Shown in pieces: positions 43,207-53,072 of a DNA stretch of 64,000 nt. The DNA is from Agrobacterium vitis (GTDB lineage Bacteria > Pseudomonadota > Alphaproteobacteria > Rhizobiales > Rhizobiaceae): NCBI RefSeq assembly GCF_013426735.1, contig NZ_AP023274.1, positions 310,001-374,000 of the forward strand. Direction: 5' to 3'. The notes beneath the pieces are model-generated. The model did not search any database and was not told the DNA's origin. It was given only the letters and a program-made list of their open reading frames with translations. A program made the translations under genes and the position numbers. Each line of letters starts with the position of its first letter. Within the stretch, counting starts at the first letter, position 1.

Positions 43207-45093
43207 TCAATGCGGCCTGTCTATGCCGAATCTGCGCATACGGCGATGCATAGTGGTGCGATCAATGCCGAGGCGGCGCGCCGCCTCGGAAATATTGCCA
43301 TGGCAAGCGGCGAGCACCGCGCGAAGTTCGGCTTCAGGGCTGTCGTCGCCAGGCAGCTGCACGTTGCCAGCCAGCTGTTCTGGAAGGTCCATTACCTCAA
43401 TCAGCCCATCGTCGCACAGGGCTGCGGCGAAGGCGATCGCATTGTCCAGCTCGCGAATATTGCCTGGCCAGCGATGATTGAGGATCAAAAGGCGGGCAGT
43501 GTTTGAAAGCCTGAGCGATCGGTCCGCCGGAGCATGTTTTTCGAGCAACTTGTCGAGCAGCCATGGCAGGTCGCCGCGCTCACAAAGCCGTGGAAGGGAT
43601 AGTACGGCGGCATTCAGCCGGTAATAGAGGTCTTGCCGGAATGCGCCGGTTGCGACCATGTCGGACAAAGACCGATGGGACGCAGACACGACGCGAAACT
43701 CCACCTTGTGCGCCACCGAACCGCCGACCGGCAACACCTCACCCTCGGCCAGAACCCTAAGCAAACTGCTTTGCGCGGCGTATGGCATGTCGCCGATTTC
43801 GTCGAGGAACAGGGTTCCGCCCACCGCTTCCTCGACCAAGCCCTTTCGTCCCTTGACAAGGGCACCAGTGAAGGCGCCTGGCGCATAGCCGAACAATTCG
43901 CTTTCGATCAGCTGTTCAGGGATTGCTGCGCAATTGACCGCAACGAAACGGCCTGACAACCCGCTCACCTCGTGGATGATGCGTGCCAGATATTCCTTGC
44001 CGGTTCCGGTATCGCCCTGAAGCAGGATCGGCAGTGCACTCGGTGCGAGCTTGGCAATCTTATGGCGAAGTCTGTCGATGATGCCTACACTGCCGCCGAG
44101 CAGGTTTATGGCTGGCGGCGACCGAAGAGCTCGAACGAGCGGCGCCCCGGCCAGGCGCTGTTGCGGCTCGATCGCATGAGCAAAGAGGACCGACCCATCG
44201 CGCACGGCAATCCGCCGGTCTTGCGGCAGGCTGGCGCGGGTCAGCGAAGCGAGCTCGTCCAAGCCTGCCTCGAAAAAATCCGCGACCGGTTGGCCTAGCA
44301 CAAGCTCGGGCCGTCGCCAGTCAATTCCACGCGAGGCAGCGAGAAGCCGCGCGCCGCCATGCGTCATGCCGGTGATGCGGCCCCCGCCATCGACGGAAAT
44401 CGCCGCTTCCGGATCAACATCGAGAAATTCCGGGGCGCCAGCAAAGCGCAGCACCAGGTCGTGTCGACTGTTCGCCATGAGATTGGCGAGTTCGATGCGC
44501 CGCACTGTCGAGGAGACAAGATGACGCGCCATATTCTGGCTCGTCTTTAAGATGGGCGAACTCAGGAGCGAAATATCGAGGACCGCTGCCAACGTGCCTT
44601 GCGTGTCATAGATTGGTGCGGCGGTGCAGGAAAGTGGTGTATGGGTGATGTCGAAATGGTCGGTCTGATGGATCGTCAGAGCCTCGCCAGTGGCCAAACA
44701 GGCGCCAACGGCGCACGTGCCAGCGCGGGGCTCGGACCATTCCGAGCCGAGATAGAGCCCGGCCTTTCGCAGGTTGTTGTTGAAGGAGGGATCACCGAGA
44801 AATTCGACGGTTACGCCCTGCCGGTCGGAGAGGAGAAGAACATAATTCTGCTCGGCAACCTGCCGGTAGAGCCGCTCCAGCCCAGAGCGTGCGATGTGTA
44901 CGAGGTCCTCCGCCTGCTGACGATGTTCGCGCAGGCGTGTTTGAGAGACGATAACCGCCTCACGCGCTTGCGCCGGATCAAGCTGATAGGTCTCCAGGCA
45001 TCGCCGCCAAGATTCTACGACAATAGCGTCGCGACCGGTATTGCTTCCCTGCCCGACGCGCTCGATTTCCTTGACGTGATCGGCAAAACCCAT
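43207..45093 (-). CDS. AcoR-like sigma54-dependent transcriptional activator
   Basis: The protein has 628 residues. An N-terminal GAF-type sensor (about 70-220; SDRQGVTVEFLGDPSFNNNLRKAGLYLGSEWSE), a PAS-like section (about 235-300), an AAA+ domain (about 330-560) with GDTGTGKE (Walker A), GYAPGAFTGALVKGRKG (GAFTGA, the sigma54 contact) and GGTLFLDEIGD (Walker B), and a C-terminal Fis-type HTH (LAACHGNISEAARRLGIDRTTMHRRMRRFG). This is the layout of AcoR, the acetoin catabolism activator. The ATG at 45093 is preferred over an in-frame ATG at 45144. It drives the promoter at 43079. Confidence 0.92.
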   Translation of the reverse strand: MGFADHVKEIERVGQGSNTGRDAIVVESWRRCLETYQLDPAQAREAVIVSQTRLREHRQQAEDLVHIARSGLERLYRQVAEQNYVLLLSDRQGVTVEFLGDPSFNNNLRKAGLYLGSEWSEPRAGTCAVGACLATGEALTIHQTDHFDITHTPLSCTAAPIYDTQGTLAAVLDISLLSSPILKTSQNMARHLVSSTVRRIELANLMANSRHDLVLRFAGAPEFLDVDPEAAISVDGGGRITGMTHGGARLLAASRGIDWRRPELVLGQPVADFFEAGLDELASLTRASLPQDRRIAVRDGSVLFAHAIEPQQRLAGAPLVRALRSPPAINLLGGSVGIIDRLRHKIAKLAPSALPILLQGDTGTGKEYLARIIHEVSGLSGRFVAVNCAAIPEQLIESELFGYAPGAFTGALVKGRKGLVEEAVGGTLFLDEIGDMPYAAQSSLLRVLAEGEVLPVGGSVAHKVEFRVVSASHRSLSDMVATGAFRQDLYYRLNAAVLSLPRLCERGDLPWLLDKLLEKHAPADRSLRLSNTARLLILNHRWPGNIRELDNAIAFAAALCDDGLIEVMDLPEQLAGNVQLPGDDSPEAELRAVLAACHGNISEAARRLGIDRTTMHRRMRRFGIDRPH

Positions 45094-45282
45094 GAAATCA
45101 CCGGCTCTTGAAAAGCCGCCTCCCGTGATCTTTAAGGAGATCATAGCCCCAATTGCCGGAAGCGCCTAATGCTTCGAGACATCTTGCTCTTCACGCGTAG
45201 CGATTGTCGGGCAGGTTGCTTTCGCGGCAAACAAATGGCTAACAATGGCAGGCTGGCAACTGTCTTTAAGCTGGGGCTCGGT

Positions 45283-45304
45283 GGCTCCATGTGGAGCCGT
45301 TTTT
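45283..45304 (+). terminator. GGCTCCA/TGGAGCC hairpin with T5
   Basis: A 7-bp perfect stem, 2-base loop and five T form a standard plus-strand intrinsic terminator. No plus-strand gene ends here now. It may insulate the module or be the leftover end of a lost gene. Confidence 0.55.
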
Positions 45305-45314
45305 GAGGGCCTGT

Positions 45315-45479
45315 GCAACAGCGCCGAAGATTGAAGCTGTTAGAAAAGACAGTAAGCACCTGACTTTACATGCAAAATTGTTACTGGAGGGGCGTAACCG
45401 GCGCCGATCGCCACCCAACCAGGCTGCATTTTTATTCAGTAAATTAAGGCCTTACGGGGCTGATCATAGGGGGGGACAC
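45315..45479 (+). repeat. dispersed repeat, copy B (165 bp)
   Basis: This is the direct-orientation counterpart of 39852-40018. Its G-rich end reaches into the 3' end of the small ORF at 45444-45638, so the repeat arrived after that gene and replaced its C-terminus. Confidence 0.6.
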
Positions 45480-45638
45480 GCGACACTCATTCATAGTCGG
45501 CGTTGAGCCAAAAACCTGCGGAGCGGTCGCGCACTCAATCAGCGCCATCTGAATGAGGTAGGCAAGAAACGTCTTGTCTGCGTTTGTCGCAAGCAAAGCG
45601 GCCTTCAGATGGTCTACAACCATACGGTTATTGCTCAT
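45444..45638 (-). CDS. small protein, C-terminus overwritten by repeat B
   Basis: The protein has 64 residues. The first 37 (MSNNRMVVDHLKAALLATNA, then DKTFLAYLIQMALIECA) look like a genuine small rhizobial helical protein with a GTAGGA site before the ATG. The last residues (ECRVSPPMISPVRP) are encoded by the edge of repeat copy B. The original C-terminus is probably lost. Function unknown. Confidence 0.5.
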   Translation of the reverse strand: MSNNRMVVDHLKAALLATNADKTFLAYLIQMALIECATAPQVFGSTPTMNECRVSPPMISPVRP

Positions 45639-45727
45639 AGTCGTTCCTACGTGTCTCTATAACGCGACGCTAGTCTGCTATCGTGAGTCCAGCGTGAATC
45701 GTCCGTGAGTTTGAAGCGCTTGGATAA

Positions 45728-47317
45728 CTAACTGGCGATGGCGTCAATCAACCGAATCCGTCGCATGGTTGTGACCGGATAATCGCTGTCGAGAAAGCGT
45801 GCAGGCAGGAAGTCAGGCTCGAATTGTTGCAACCGGGAGACGGCTCGATCCATTTGCTCGATCATGCCCGCCTGCTTGTAAAGTGCAATCAAATACCTGA
45901 GGGGCGCACGAAATGCGGGGCGCAGAATAAGCGCTGCTTCTGCATGGCCTATGGCCGTTGCATATTCGCCCAATGCGGCGGCGGACATGCAGCAAAAGAA
46001 TTCGACAAAGGCCCTGTGTTCGCCTCCACCTGTTAATGCAAGTGCGCTTAAAGCCGATCCTTGACTATCCCTAAGCTTGTCGAGAACCAGTTCCGTATTG
46101 GATAAAATCGCCAGGTTGACTGCGTTCAGCGGGTCAAGGCTGACCGCGCGTTCAGCAAGCCGCAGTGAACCACGGCTTGAACCGCCTCCAAGATATTCGA
46201 GATGGGCCCCGATGCCCAGGATGCTGGCGCTACCAGCGTCCTCGCGCAGTGCTTCCTGTACCAGTTCTGTCGATGTGATCTTGTCGTCCAGGAATGCGCT
46301 GCTGCGATGCTGGAACTGTGCCATGTTGCGCAGGAATGCCCGCCATGCCAGATATTGCGGGCGCGGATCGCGATCATAGGCATAGCGCAGATTGACGTCT
46401 GCATCTCTTAAACTTTGCCGATCAAATCGGAAGATCAAGGCCCGCGCATGATTGGCGAGCATGGCTCCCGAATGTGAGATTCCAAGCTGATCCTTCCGCT
46501 CGCGCAACGTCGAAAGAATGGCTTGGACAAGAATCCCGGATTCGTGATGCAGCAACTCTGTGTGTGATGCCAATATTTGAGTGGTTCGCGACCAATAGAG
46601 CTGTCCAGTCCCTGCATGGCTGAGGGCAATAGCCACATGGCTGTCTCGACCTAAAGTTACGGTCCGCACTGCGACAGTGAGGCCCTTGACAGGCAAGGGA
46701 GGGAGTGTGCCGCCGATGGCAGCGTGACGGGGAAAGATTTCAAACTCGTCTAAATCGCGGAGCGACGTCGTTGTCAGTGTCATCAGCCGACTTGATGTCA
46801 ATTCACTAGAAGGCTGGTTGTCGGATAGGAAGTGGAAAAAAATTGCGGGTTTGGGGGCGGTATGACTGCGTAGGGCATGGGGCGGACTGATCCGCGCCTT
46901 GTCCGCAAGAGAGGCTCGTAAGTTCCGGATCCAGTCTTCAAACTCAGGGTCACGAATGTCGAGGTCGGCAAATGCGTCCTGCTCATTATTCCAGTCATTA
47001 GAGGCGGGCATGAGCCGGTATTTTATCGAAAAGCGGGTTGGATCAAGTGCTACCTTTTCCCGATCCGCTTTCAATATCGTTTGATAGGGGCCAAACGCCC
47101 GTCGTATGTCAACGAGCGTTTGGCGAAGGCTGTCCGACCCTCTCTTGGACTCTCGATCGCTCCACAGCTTATCCTGCAACCAAGTCCGGTTGCGGGAGTA
47201 GCCTTGTGACATGGCAAGTAACGCCACTATCCCGCGGGCCTTCGATCCTCTTGGGCTGCGGTCGCACCCATGAGAGTCGATAATCAGAAAGCGGCCAAAG
47301 ATGTTTAATGACAACAT
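45728..47317 (-). CDS. OmpR/SARP-like winged-helix protein with TPR-type region
   Basis: The protein has 529 residues. Residues 1 to about 95 resemble the winged-helix DNA-binding domain of SARP/bacterial activator proteins (FGRFLIIDSHGCDRSPRGSKARGIVALLAMSQ, RTWLQDKLWSDRESKRGSDSLRQTLVDIRRAFG). A central linker is followed by helical repeats of TPR type from about 300 (SLRLAERAVSLDPLNAVNLAILSNTE; EYATAIGHAEAALILRPAF). There is no receiver or ATPase domain. It lies 46 bases downstream of the heme-protein gene on the same strand, so the two probably form an operon, and it may sense the metabolic state linked to it (inference). Confidence 0.75.
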   Translation of the reverse strand: MLSLNIFGRFLIIDSHGCDRSPRGSKARGIVALLAMSQGYSRNRTWLQDKLWSDRESKRGSDSLRQTLVDIRRAFGPYQTILKADREKVALDPTRFSIKYRLMPASNDWNNEQDAFADLDIRDPEFEDWIRNLRASLADKARISPPHALRSHTAPKPAIFFHFLSDNQPSSELTSSRLMTLTTTSLRDLDEFEIFPRHAAIGGTLPPLPVKGLTVAVRTVTLGRDSHVAIALSHAGTGQLYWSRTTQILASHTELLHHESGILVQAILSTLRERKDQLGISHSGAMLANHARALIFRFDRQSLRDADVNLRYAYDRDPRPQYLAWRAFLRNMAQFQHRSSAFLDDKITSTELVQEALREDAGSASILGIGAHLEYLGGGSSRGSLRLAERAVSLDPLNAVNLAILSNTELVLDKLRDSQGSALSALALTGGGEHRAFVEFFCCMSAAALGEYATAIGHAEAALILRPAFRAPLRYLIALYKQAGMIEQMDRAVSRLQQFEPDFLPARFLDSDYPVTTMRRIRLIDAIAS

Positions 47318-47362
47318 GTGCAGCCTCCTGGAGACAGAATATATTTAAAGTATCATATCATA

Positions 47363-48721
47363 TCAGCGAAGGAAAAGCTTGCCGGTTGGATCGAGTTCAA
47401 GTTTTTCACCGCCAGGAGCAGTAATGTCAACAGGCGTCACGGTGATTGTGTTGCCGGGTTTGAAGGGGTAGGGCGGGACATCCGAGGTGGAGGCGGCATG
47501 ATCAGGAAAATCGGTCTTCACCCAATTGCGGAAGGCAGCAATTCCTTTTGAAACCTGCAAAACATAATCAAGCGACTGGGTGTCCGGCACGGGTGAATTG
47601 GACCCAATGTTTCTGAAATAGGCGGCGACGGCTGAGTCGTTGTATGGATCAGTGGGAACATCTGGTAACAGCTCCGCCGCTTGCGCCGCTTCAGGGCTGT
47701 CAGGCAAGACTGCTGTCCCCCAGTCAAGCGCGCGCTGATGACATGTAATGCAGGCGGACATTGGGTTGTCAACTGGGCCATTGGCGCGCCCGAAAAGGCC
47801 GAGATGCTGTCTCGGGAGGGGATAAAACATCGTGGCGACGGCAGGATTGACCCAGCTTTCGGTCGGCGACATGGCTTGTTCCAGATATGCTTTTGCATTC
47901 AACGCGGGGTCGCTTCCCCAGATCAAGCCGACCGGAACCAGGCGCTGATACGGCGTATCACCGGCCTGCATGGCATTATAAACGAATGTCCCGAAGAACC
48001 AGCCGTTGGGCGAACGTTTGTCCTTAATCGACAGATCAAATTGCAGAAGCCGCATCGTCATGGTGCTGCCGTCCTTTTCTCCGGCAACGTCCCACTCCTT
48101 TGACCCTGCAAGATAAGGAACGCTGGAAGGCTTTGCTGACGTGAACAGCATTTTGGCCCCCACGGCACCATCCGCGAATGCAAAGTCAAGGGTTTTGGGA
48201 AAGGCCGGATCGGCCCAGATCTGCCCAAAACCGTAGCAGGCCACATCGTTGTAGATCCCGACAGCGAAAGTACGCTCCCAATCTGTTTGGAGCGCGTGAA
48301 GCTCCTTCGGACGAGACCACCGTTCGGTGGTCATACCGTGCAGTGGCTCCCTCAGCATGAAGAACCATGGCGCATCGCACCATTTCTCGACCTTATTATC
48401 CTGGATGCGCCAATCAATCTCAGGGCGAGCGTTCACCTTGGTGACGTAATTCAAGACGGCCTGCATGTAGTCAGCGGGATTCTTGAAGGGATCGATCGTC
48501 AGCCATGGCAGCTTGCTGGTATCGGGCAAGGTCTTTGGAAAATCATAATGAACCTGGAACTTGCGGTCTGTTTCGTGACCTTTCAGGGGCAGGCTACTGG
48601 AGCAGTCGAACTTGGCATTGGCCGCCGCTGCAAAACTGTTGTCAATTGGGGCGGGACAGTCGGCAAAAGCAAATGAAATAGGCAAAAGAAAAAGGGCTAA
48701 ACAGAAAAGAACAGTTTTCAT
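47363..48721 (-). CDS. secreted c-type heme protein of unknown function
   Basis: The protein has 452 residues. The signal peptide MKTVLFCLALFLLPISFAFA is followed by DC at the predicted cleavage site. A single CXXCH heme motif, CITCHQRA, lies at 324-328 far from the N-terminus. The large N-terminal part (WLTIDPFKNPADYMQAVLNYV, EIDWRIQDNKVEKWCDAPWFFMLREPLHGMT) has no family I can name and contains several Cys. The start at 48721 places the signal peptide at the N-terminus. A longer frame to 48796 would bury it. It is probably a periplasmic electron-transfer or oxidase-like protein paired with the regulator downstream. Confidence 0.75.
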   Translation of the reverse strand: MKTVLFCLALFLLPISFAFADCPAPIDNSFAAAANAKFDCSSSLPLKGHETDRKFQVHYDFPKTLPDTSKLPWLTIDPFKNPADYMQAVLNYVTKVNARPEIDWRIQDNKVEKWCDAPWFFMLREPLHGMTTERWSRPKELHALQTDWERTFAVGIYNDVACYGFGQIWADPAFPKTLDFAFADGAVGAKMLFTSAKPSSVPYLAGSKEWDVAGEKDGSTMTMRLLQFDLSIKDKRSPNGWFFGTFVYNAMQAGDTPYQRLVPVGLIWGSDPALNAKAYLEQAMSPTESWVNPAVATMFYPLPRQHLGLFGRANGPVDNPMSACITCHQRALDWGTAVLPDSPEAAQAAELLPDVPTDPYNDSAVAAYFRNIGSNSPVPDTQSLDYVLQVSKGIAAFRNWVKTDFPDHAASTSDVPPYPFKPGNTITVTPVDITAPGGEKLELDPTGKLFLR

Positions 48722-49084
48722 TGTGGCTCCCCAGCTCGGTGATGTCAGACCGATGTAAAGCCAAGAGTCTTGGATTGTAAATATGCAACCTGACACGTGT
48801 TTTACGTGTATTTTGTAACTTGTCTAGGTGTATTAACCGATGGGGGTTCGATGGAAGATTGTTACCTGCCTTTCGCCGAAGTTATAGAGTAGCACCACGA
48901 AAATTCCTTTGTCGTCCCCAATAAAGGCTTTGAGGCCTATGGACGGTGATGCCCAGTAATCCTGGCGCCTGAACCAGGCATCTGCTGGCGGGATCAGGCG
49001 GCAATCCGGCCGCGCCTTTTCAATTCAAGACCGCCTTGGCACGAGCAAATATCGCCGGAATGATGCAGGATTGAGTGCGGCAAG
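48722..49084. other. intergenic region, likely promoters
   Basis: The gap between the heme-protein gene (leftward) and the chemoreceptor pseudogene (rightward). AT-rich around 48780-48840, with no ORF or structural RNA recognised. Confidence 0.4.
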
Positions 49085-49901
49085 ATGGAAGCGTTGTTGC
49101 GTTCTCAGGCTGTTATCGAGTTCACACCGACTGGTCAGATTTTGACTGCCAACGAGAATTTCTGCAAGGCGATGAACTACGACCTCAGCGAGATCATTGG
49201 CAAAAATCATTCGAAGTTTTGTGAACAAGCTTACAGCGCGTCCCCCCGCTTCCTAAGAGTTCTGGCGTTAGCTTGGAACAGATGAGTTCCAGAGCGACGA
49301 GTTCTTGCGGATCGGGAAAGGTGGCAAGAAAGTCTATATTCAGGCCACCTATAACCCGATCACAGATGAAAAGGGAAAGGTCGTCAAGGTTGTGAAATTC
49401 GCGATCGATGTCAGCGGCCGCGTCAACGCCATTGCTACGATTGGTGCCGGTTTTGAGCGCTTGTCGGACTGCAATATCCGAATGACGATTGATGAGCCGT
49501 TCATTCCAACCTTCGAGCACTTGCGTAAAGACTTCAACATGTCCATTGGCAAATTCCAGGAAACCCTGGCGCAGGTGCTGACGGAAACGGCGGCGGTTTC
49601 CACCAATAGTCATGATATGCCCAAGGAATCGAACAGCTTGGCAAGACGCTCGGAGCAACAGGCTGCCGCACTGGAGCAGACTTCTGCGGCATTGGAAGAA
49701 ATAACCGCGACGGTGAGAGAATCCAGTGCGCGTTCCAAAGATACTCGAAACTTGGTGCGCGACGCTCGTCAGGCTGCAACCGAGTCTGTAAAGGTCGTTA
49801 ACTTCACCGTCGCCGCCATGAGCCGCATCGAGAGCGCTTCGAAGGAAATCAGTAATATCATCACTGTTATCGATGAAATTGCCTTCCAGACCAACCTTTT
49901 A

Positions 49902-51103
49902 TACGTCGCCTTGCTGATGTTGACTCTTTGGGCTTCCCAAATCGCGGTGAATCTGAATCTCTGGGGCAAACCGGAGGTTTACGATGCGATCAGGGATTTC
50001 GTTGCGTGAAGATTTTGATGGAGACCATCTCCGGCGGCTGGCGCGGCAGACGAAGGACGCGGCCCAGGTAAGACGCTTGTTGGCGCTCGCGTCGATCTAT
50101 GACGGCGGCACGCGGTCAGATGCCGCCCGCCTCGGCAATGTCACGCTCCAGATTATCCGGGACTGGGTCCTGCGCTTTAACGAACGCGGCCCCCAGGGCC
50201 TGATCAATGGCAAGGCTCCCGGTCAGCAGTCGCGGATGAACGATCAGCAGCGTGTGGCGCTGGCGCAGGCCATCGAGCGTGGTCCGACGCCCTATCTCGA
50301 CGGCGTCGTTCGCTGGCGTCTGTGCGATTTGGCGCAATGGCTCTGGGAAGAGTTTCGCGTTTCTGTGAGCGAGCAAACGCTGAGCCGTGAAGTACGAGCC
50401 ATGGGCTATCGCAAGCTGGCTGCCCGGCCCAAACATCACGCGCAGGACCCTCAGGCCATTGACGATTTTAAAAAAGTTTCCCAGCCGCAGTGGCAGAAAT
50501 TGTTGCCGGAGCAGCCCAAGGAAAACGAATAGAGATTTGGTTCCAGGACGAGGCCCGGATCGGGCAGAGTGAGGCGGAAAAGCAAATGATCCAGTGAATC
50601 ATTTGCCCGACGAACGAAGATCACGCGCCGTTGGGCCAAGCGCGGAACGCGACCGTCCGCGCCGCATGATCAACGCACGAGATCGGCCTATATCTTCGGT
50701 GCCATCTGCCCGAAGCTCGGCAAGGCCTCCGCGCTGGTCATGCCATGGTGTGACACCTACGCAATGACCCAGCATCTGGCTGAAATCGCCCGTCATGTCG
50801 ATGACGGCGCGCACGCCATCCAGATCATGGATCAGGCTGGCTGGCACATGTCCAACACGCTCGTCGTGCCCGACAACATCACCATCCTGCCGTTGCCGCC
50901 GAAGTCGCCGGAGCTCAATCCCGTCGAAAACCTTTGGCATTTCATGCGCGAAAACTGGCTCTCAAACAGGATCTTCAAATCTTACGACGACATCGTCGCT
51001 CACTGCTGCGATGCCTGGCGAAAGCTCGAAAGCCAGCCGTGCCGCATCATGTCCATCGGACGCAGAGAGTGGGCAAATGGGTTTTGATCAATGAGACGGC
51101 GTA
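49902..51103 (+). mobile_element. IS630-family element (about 1.2 kb) inside the MCP gene
   Basis: The ends begin TACGTCG (left) and, inverted, TACGCCG (right), and are flanked by TTA on both sides, consistent with the TA target of IS630/Tc1. Removing it rejoins QTNLL to ALNAGVEAARAG exactly. Boundaries may be off by a base because the flanks repeat. Confidence 0.82.
49984..51087 (+). pseudogene. IS630-family transposase with frameshift and 43-bp palindromic insert
   Basis: The N-terminal HTH part (49984-50532; AQVRRLLALASIYDGGTRSDAARLGNVTLQIIRDWVLRFNERGP) ends at GGAAAACGAATAG. The -1 frame continues EIWFQDEARIGQ, the first catalytic Asp region, so a programmed or mutational -1 shift is needed. 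About 43 bases with the arms GCAAATGAT/ATCATTTGC (about 50568-50611) then interrupt IGQ before TKITRRWAKRG. The rest (IMDQAGWHMSN; LPPKSPELNPVENLWHFMREN, with the last Asp and Glu) is intact to 51087. With both corrected the frame is 353 residues. Confidence 0.8.
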
Positions 51104-53072
51104 TTAGCCCTGAATGCAGGCGTCGAAGCAGCCCGCGCTGGTGAAAGTGGCAGTGCGCTGAACCGGATCGAGTCCTTCGTGCAATCCTATCGATGTTAAT
51201 ATTGAAGCCATTTCCACGGCAGCGTCGGAGCAATCCACTAGCCTCACGGAAATCAGCACTGCGGTCAACGCCTTAGACCAGATGACACAACAAACGCGGG
51301 AATAGTCAGCGGCATGAATGCCATCAGCGAAGCGCTTTCCAGTGGCGCGGCTAAACTGAGCGAACTGGCCAAGCGCTTCCAGCTCAACAGGCGCAGTGCC
51401 ATCCGCGAGCCGCAAAGTTCTGCTGCAATGCGCGACAACGACAGGCGGGAAAGCAATCGCTCCGCGGCCTGACCGACAGACTATTTATGACCTGTATTAA
51501 CGCTCGTGGATCAAAAATTGAACACGCCGGACGCCTGAAAAGCACTGTTATCTGCCGTTCGCGCAATGAACTCCGCCACGTCTGGATCTCGGAGTGGCGG
51601 AGAACAGATATAACCTTGAACGAGGATTCCGCCGAGTTTCTGTAGAGCCGCCAATTCGTCGTGTGTTTCTATACCTTCAACAACACACTCCAATCCCATG
51701 TCTTGGCTGAGAGCGAGCACGGACTTAACAATTTTATAACTTGCAGGTGTCTTGCAGACCTACGACAAAGCTGCGATCAATCTTGATCTTGGTAAGTGGA
51801 AGAGAGTGCAGTCGTGTGAGGCTCGAGTAACCAATACCAAAATCGTCAAGAGAAATTCCGCAGCCACGTGAGCGCAGCATTTCAATGGACCGCTTAACCT
51901 GCGCGAAGTCATGTGTGAATGCTGTTTCGGTAATTTCAAAATCAATACGACCTGCGTCAAATTTTCCATTCTCGATGATATCAATCAAGAGCGTTGCACT
52001 TTCGCTCGAGTTAAGATCGTAAGCAGAAAGATTGAACGATAGCCGGAGGTCCCTGTCCCAATGGCTTGCGGCATCAAGTGCCTTTCTAAGAAGTGGTCTC
52101 GTTAAAAGGCCGACGATCCCGGCTCGCTCCGCAATAGGAAAAAACTCGGCGGGCGATACACAGCCTAATGTTGGGCTATCCCACCGGGCCAGTGCCTCGA
52201 AGCCAACGGGCTTTCCCTGTCTGATATCAATGATGGGCTGATAGACGACGGACATTTCATGCGATATGTCAGCTTGCTTGAGTGTTTGTTCGATGCTGGC
52301 GTTAATATTGATTTGTCTTTCATGGCACGCATTAAACAATACCGCGCTCCCACGTCGAGTATTCTTTGCGTGATAGAGGGCGTAGTCAGCTTGATCAAGC
52401 AATCTATCTGGCATCAATGTGAGATCCGGATAGATTGCAATGCCTATTGATGCAGAAATCTGAACGGTAGCCTCCACCATATGGAAAGGGTGATGAAGCC
52501 GCTCAATCAGTTCATTCGCGGCGCTTAAGAACTGTTCATTGTCTAGAGAATTCGTCGCAATCACCGCAAATTCATCACCGCCCAGCCGGAAGATTTTGTG
52601 GCCCTCAGAAAGATCCAAGAGACGTTTTCCCACTTCAACCAAAAGCCGATCACCTGTCGAATGGCCGTAAAGGTCGTTAATCGGTTTGAACCCGTCGAGG
52701 TCGATAAGGCCAAGGGCGACTCTGGAACCAACGGCCCTCGCTTTCGTCAGCTCGAATTCAAGATACGAAAAAAACGCTCGCCGGTTTGGTAGCTCGGTTA
52801 GGCTATCGACGTGGGCCAGTCGCAAATTTTCATTGCTCAACGCTTCCGCCCTATGTTGTGATAGGACCATCTGCTCGAAATTGCGGTAATTCGTGAGCAA
52901 AACCGATATAATCCCTGCGCAAACTAACATGATATTGACCGCAACGGCTATAAAAATAAGTTTTTTCAACGAAATAAACAATATTATAAATGTTACACTG
53001 ACAATTATAGTAACAACTACTGCCGCGGATCGGAGATACATCAGGCAAAAAATGCACGACATTACAGTAATT

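Larger units (their letters stand above)
49085..51472 (+). pseudogene. PAS-containing chemoreceptor (MCP), broken by frameshift, IS630 insertion and deletion
   Basis: A PAS domain (AVIEFTPTGQILTANENFCKAMNYDLSEIIGKNHSKFCE) loses frame near 49270. It resumes with GKGGKKVYIQATYNPITDEKGKVVKVVKFAIDVSG, a HAMP-like linker (FIPTFEHLRKDFNMSIGKFQETL) and the methyl-accepting domain (RRSEQQAAALEQTSAALEEITATV; NIITVIDEIAFQTNLL). At that point an IS630 element is inserted. The gene restarts at 51107 with ALNAGVEAARAGESG, followed by a reduced C-terminal part (ISTAASEQSTSLTEISTAVNALDQMT; KLSELAKRFQLNRRSA) containing stops. It would have been a cytoplasmic or Aer-like receptor and is not functional now. 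Confidence 0.85.

Noticed and set aside
31435..45304. hairpin at 45283-45304 as terminator of the AcoR-like operon
   Set aside because: The T-tract is on the plus strand while that operon reads leftward and starts, not ends, near here. It is kept only as an orphan plus-strand terminator.
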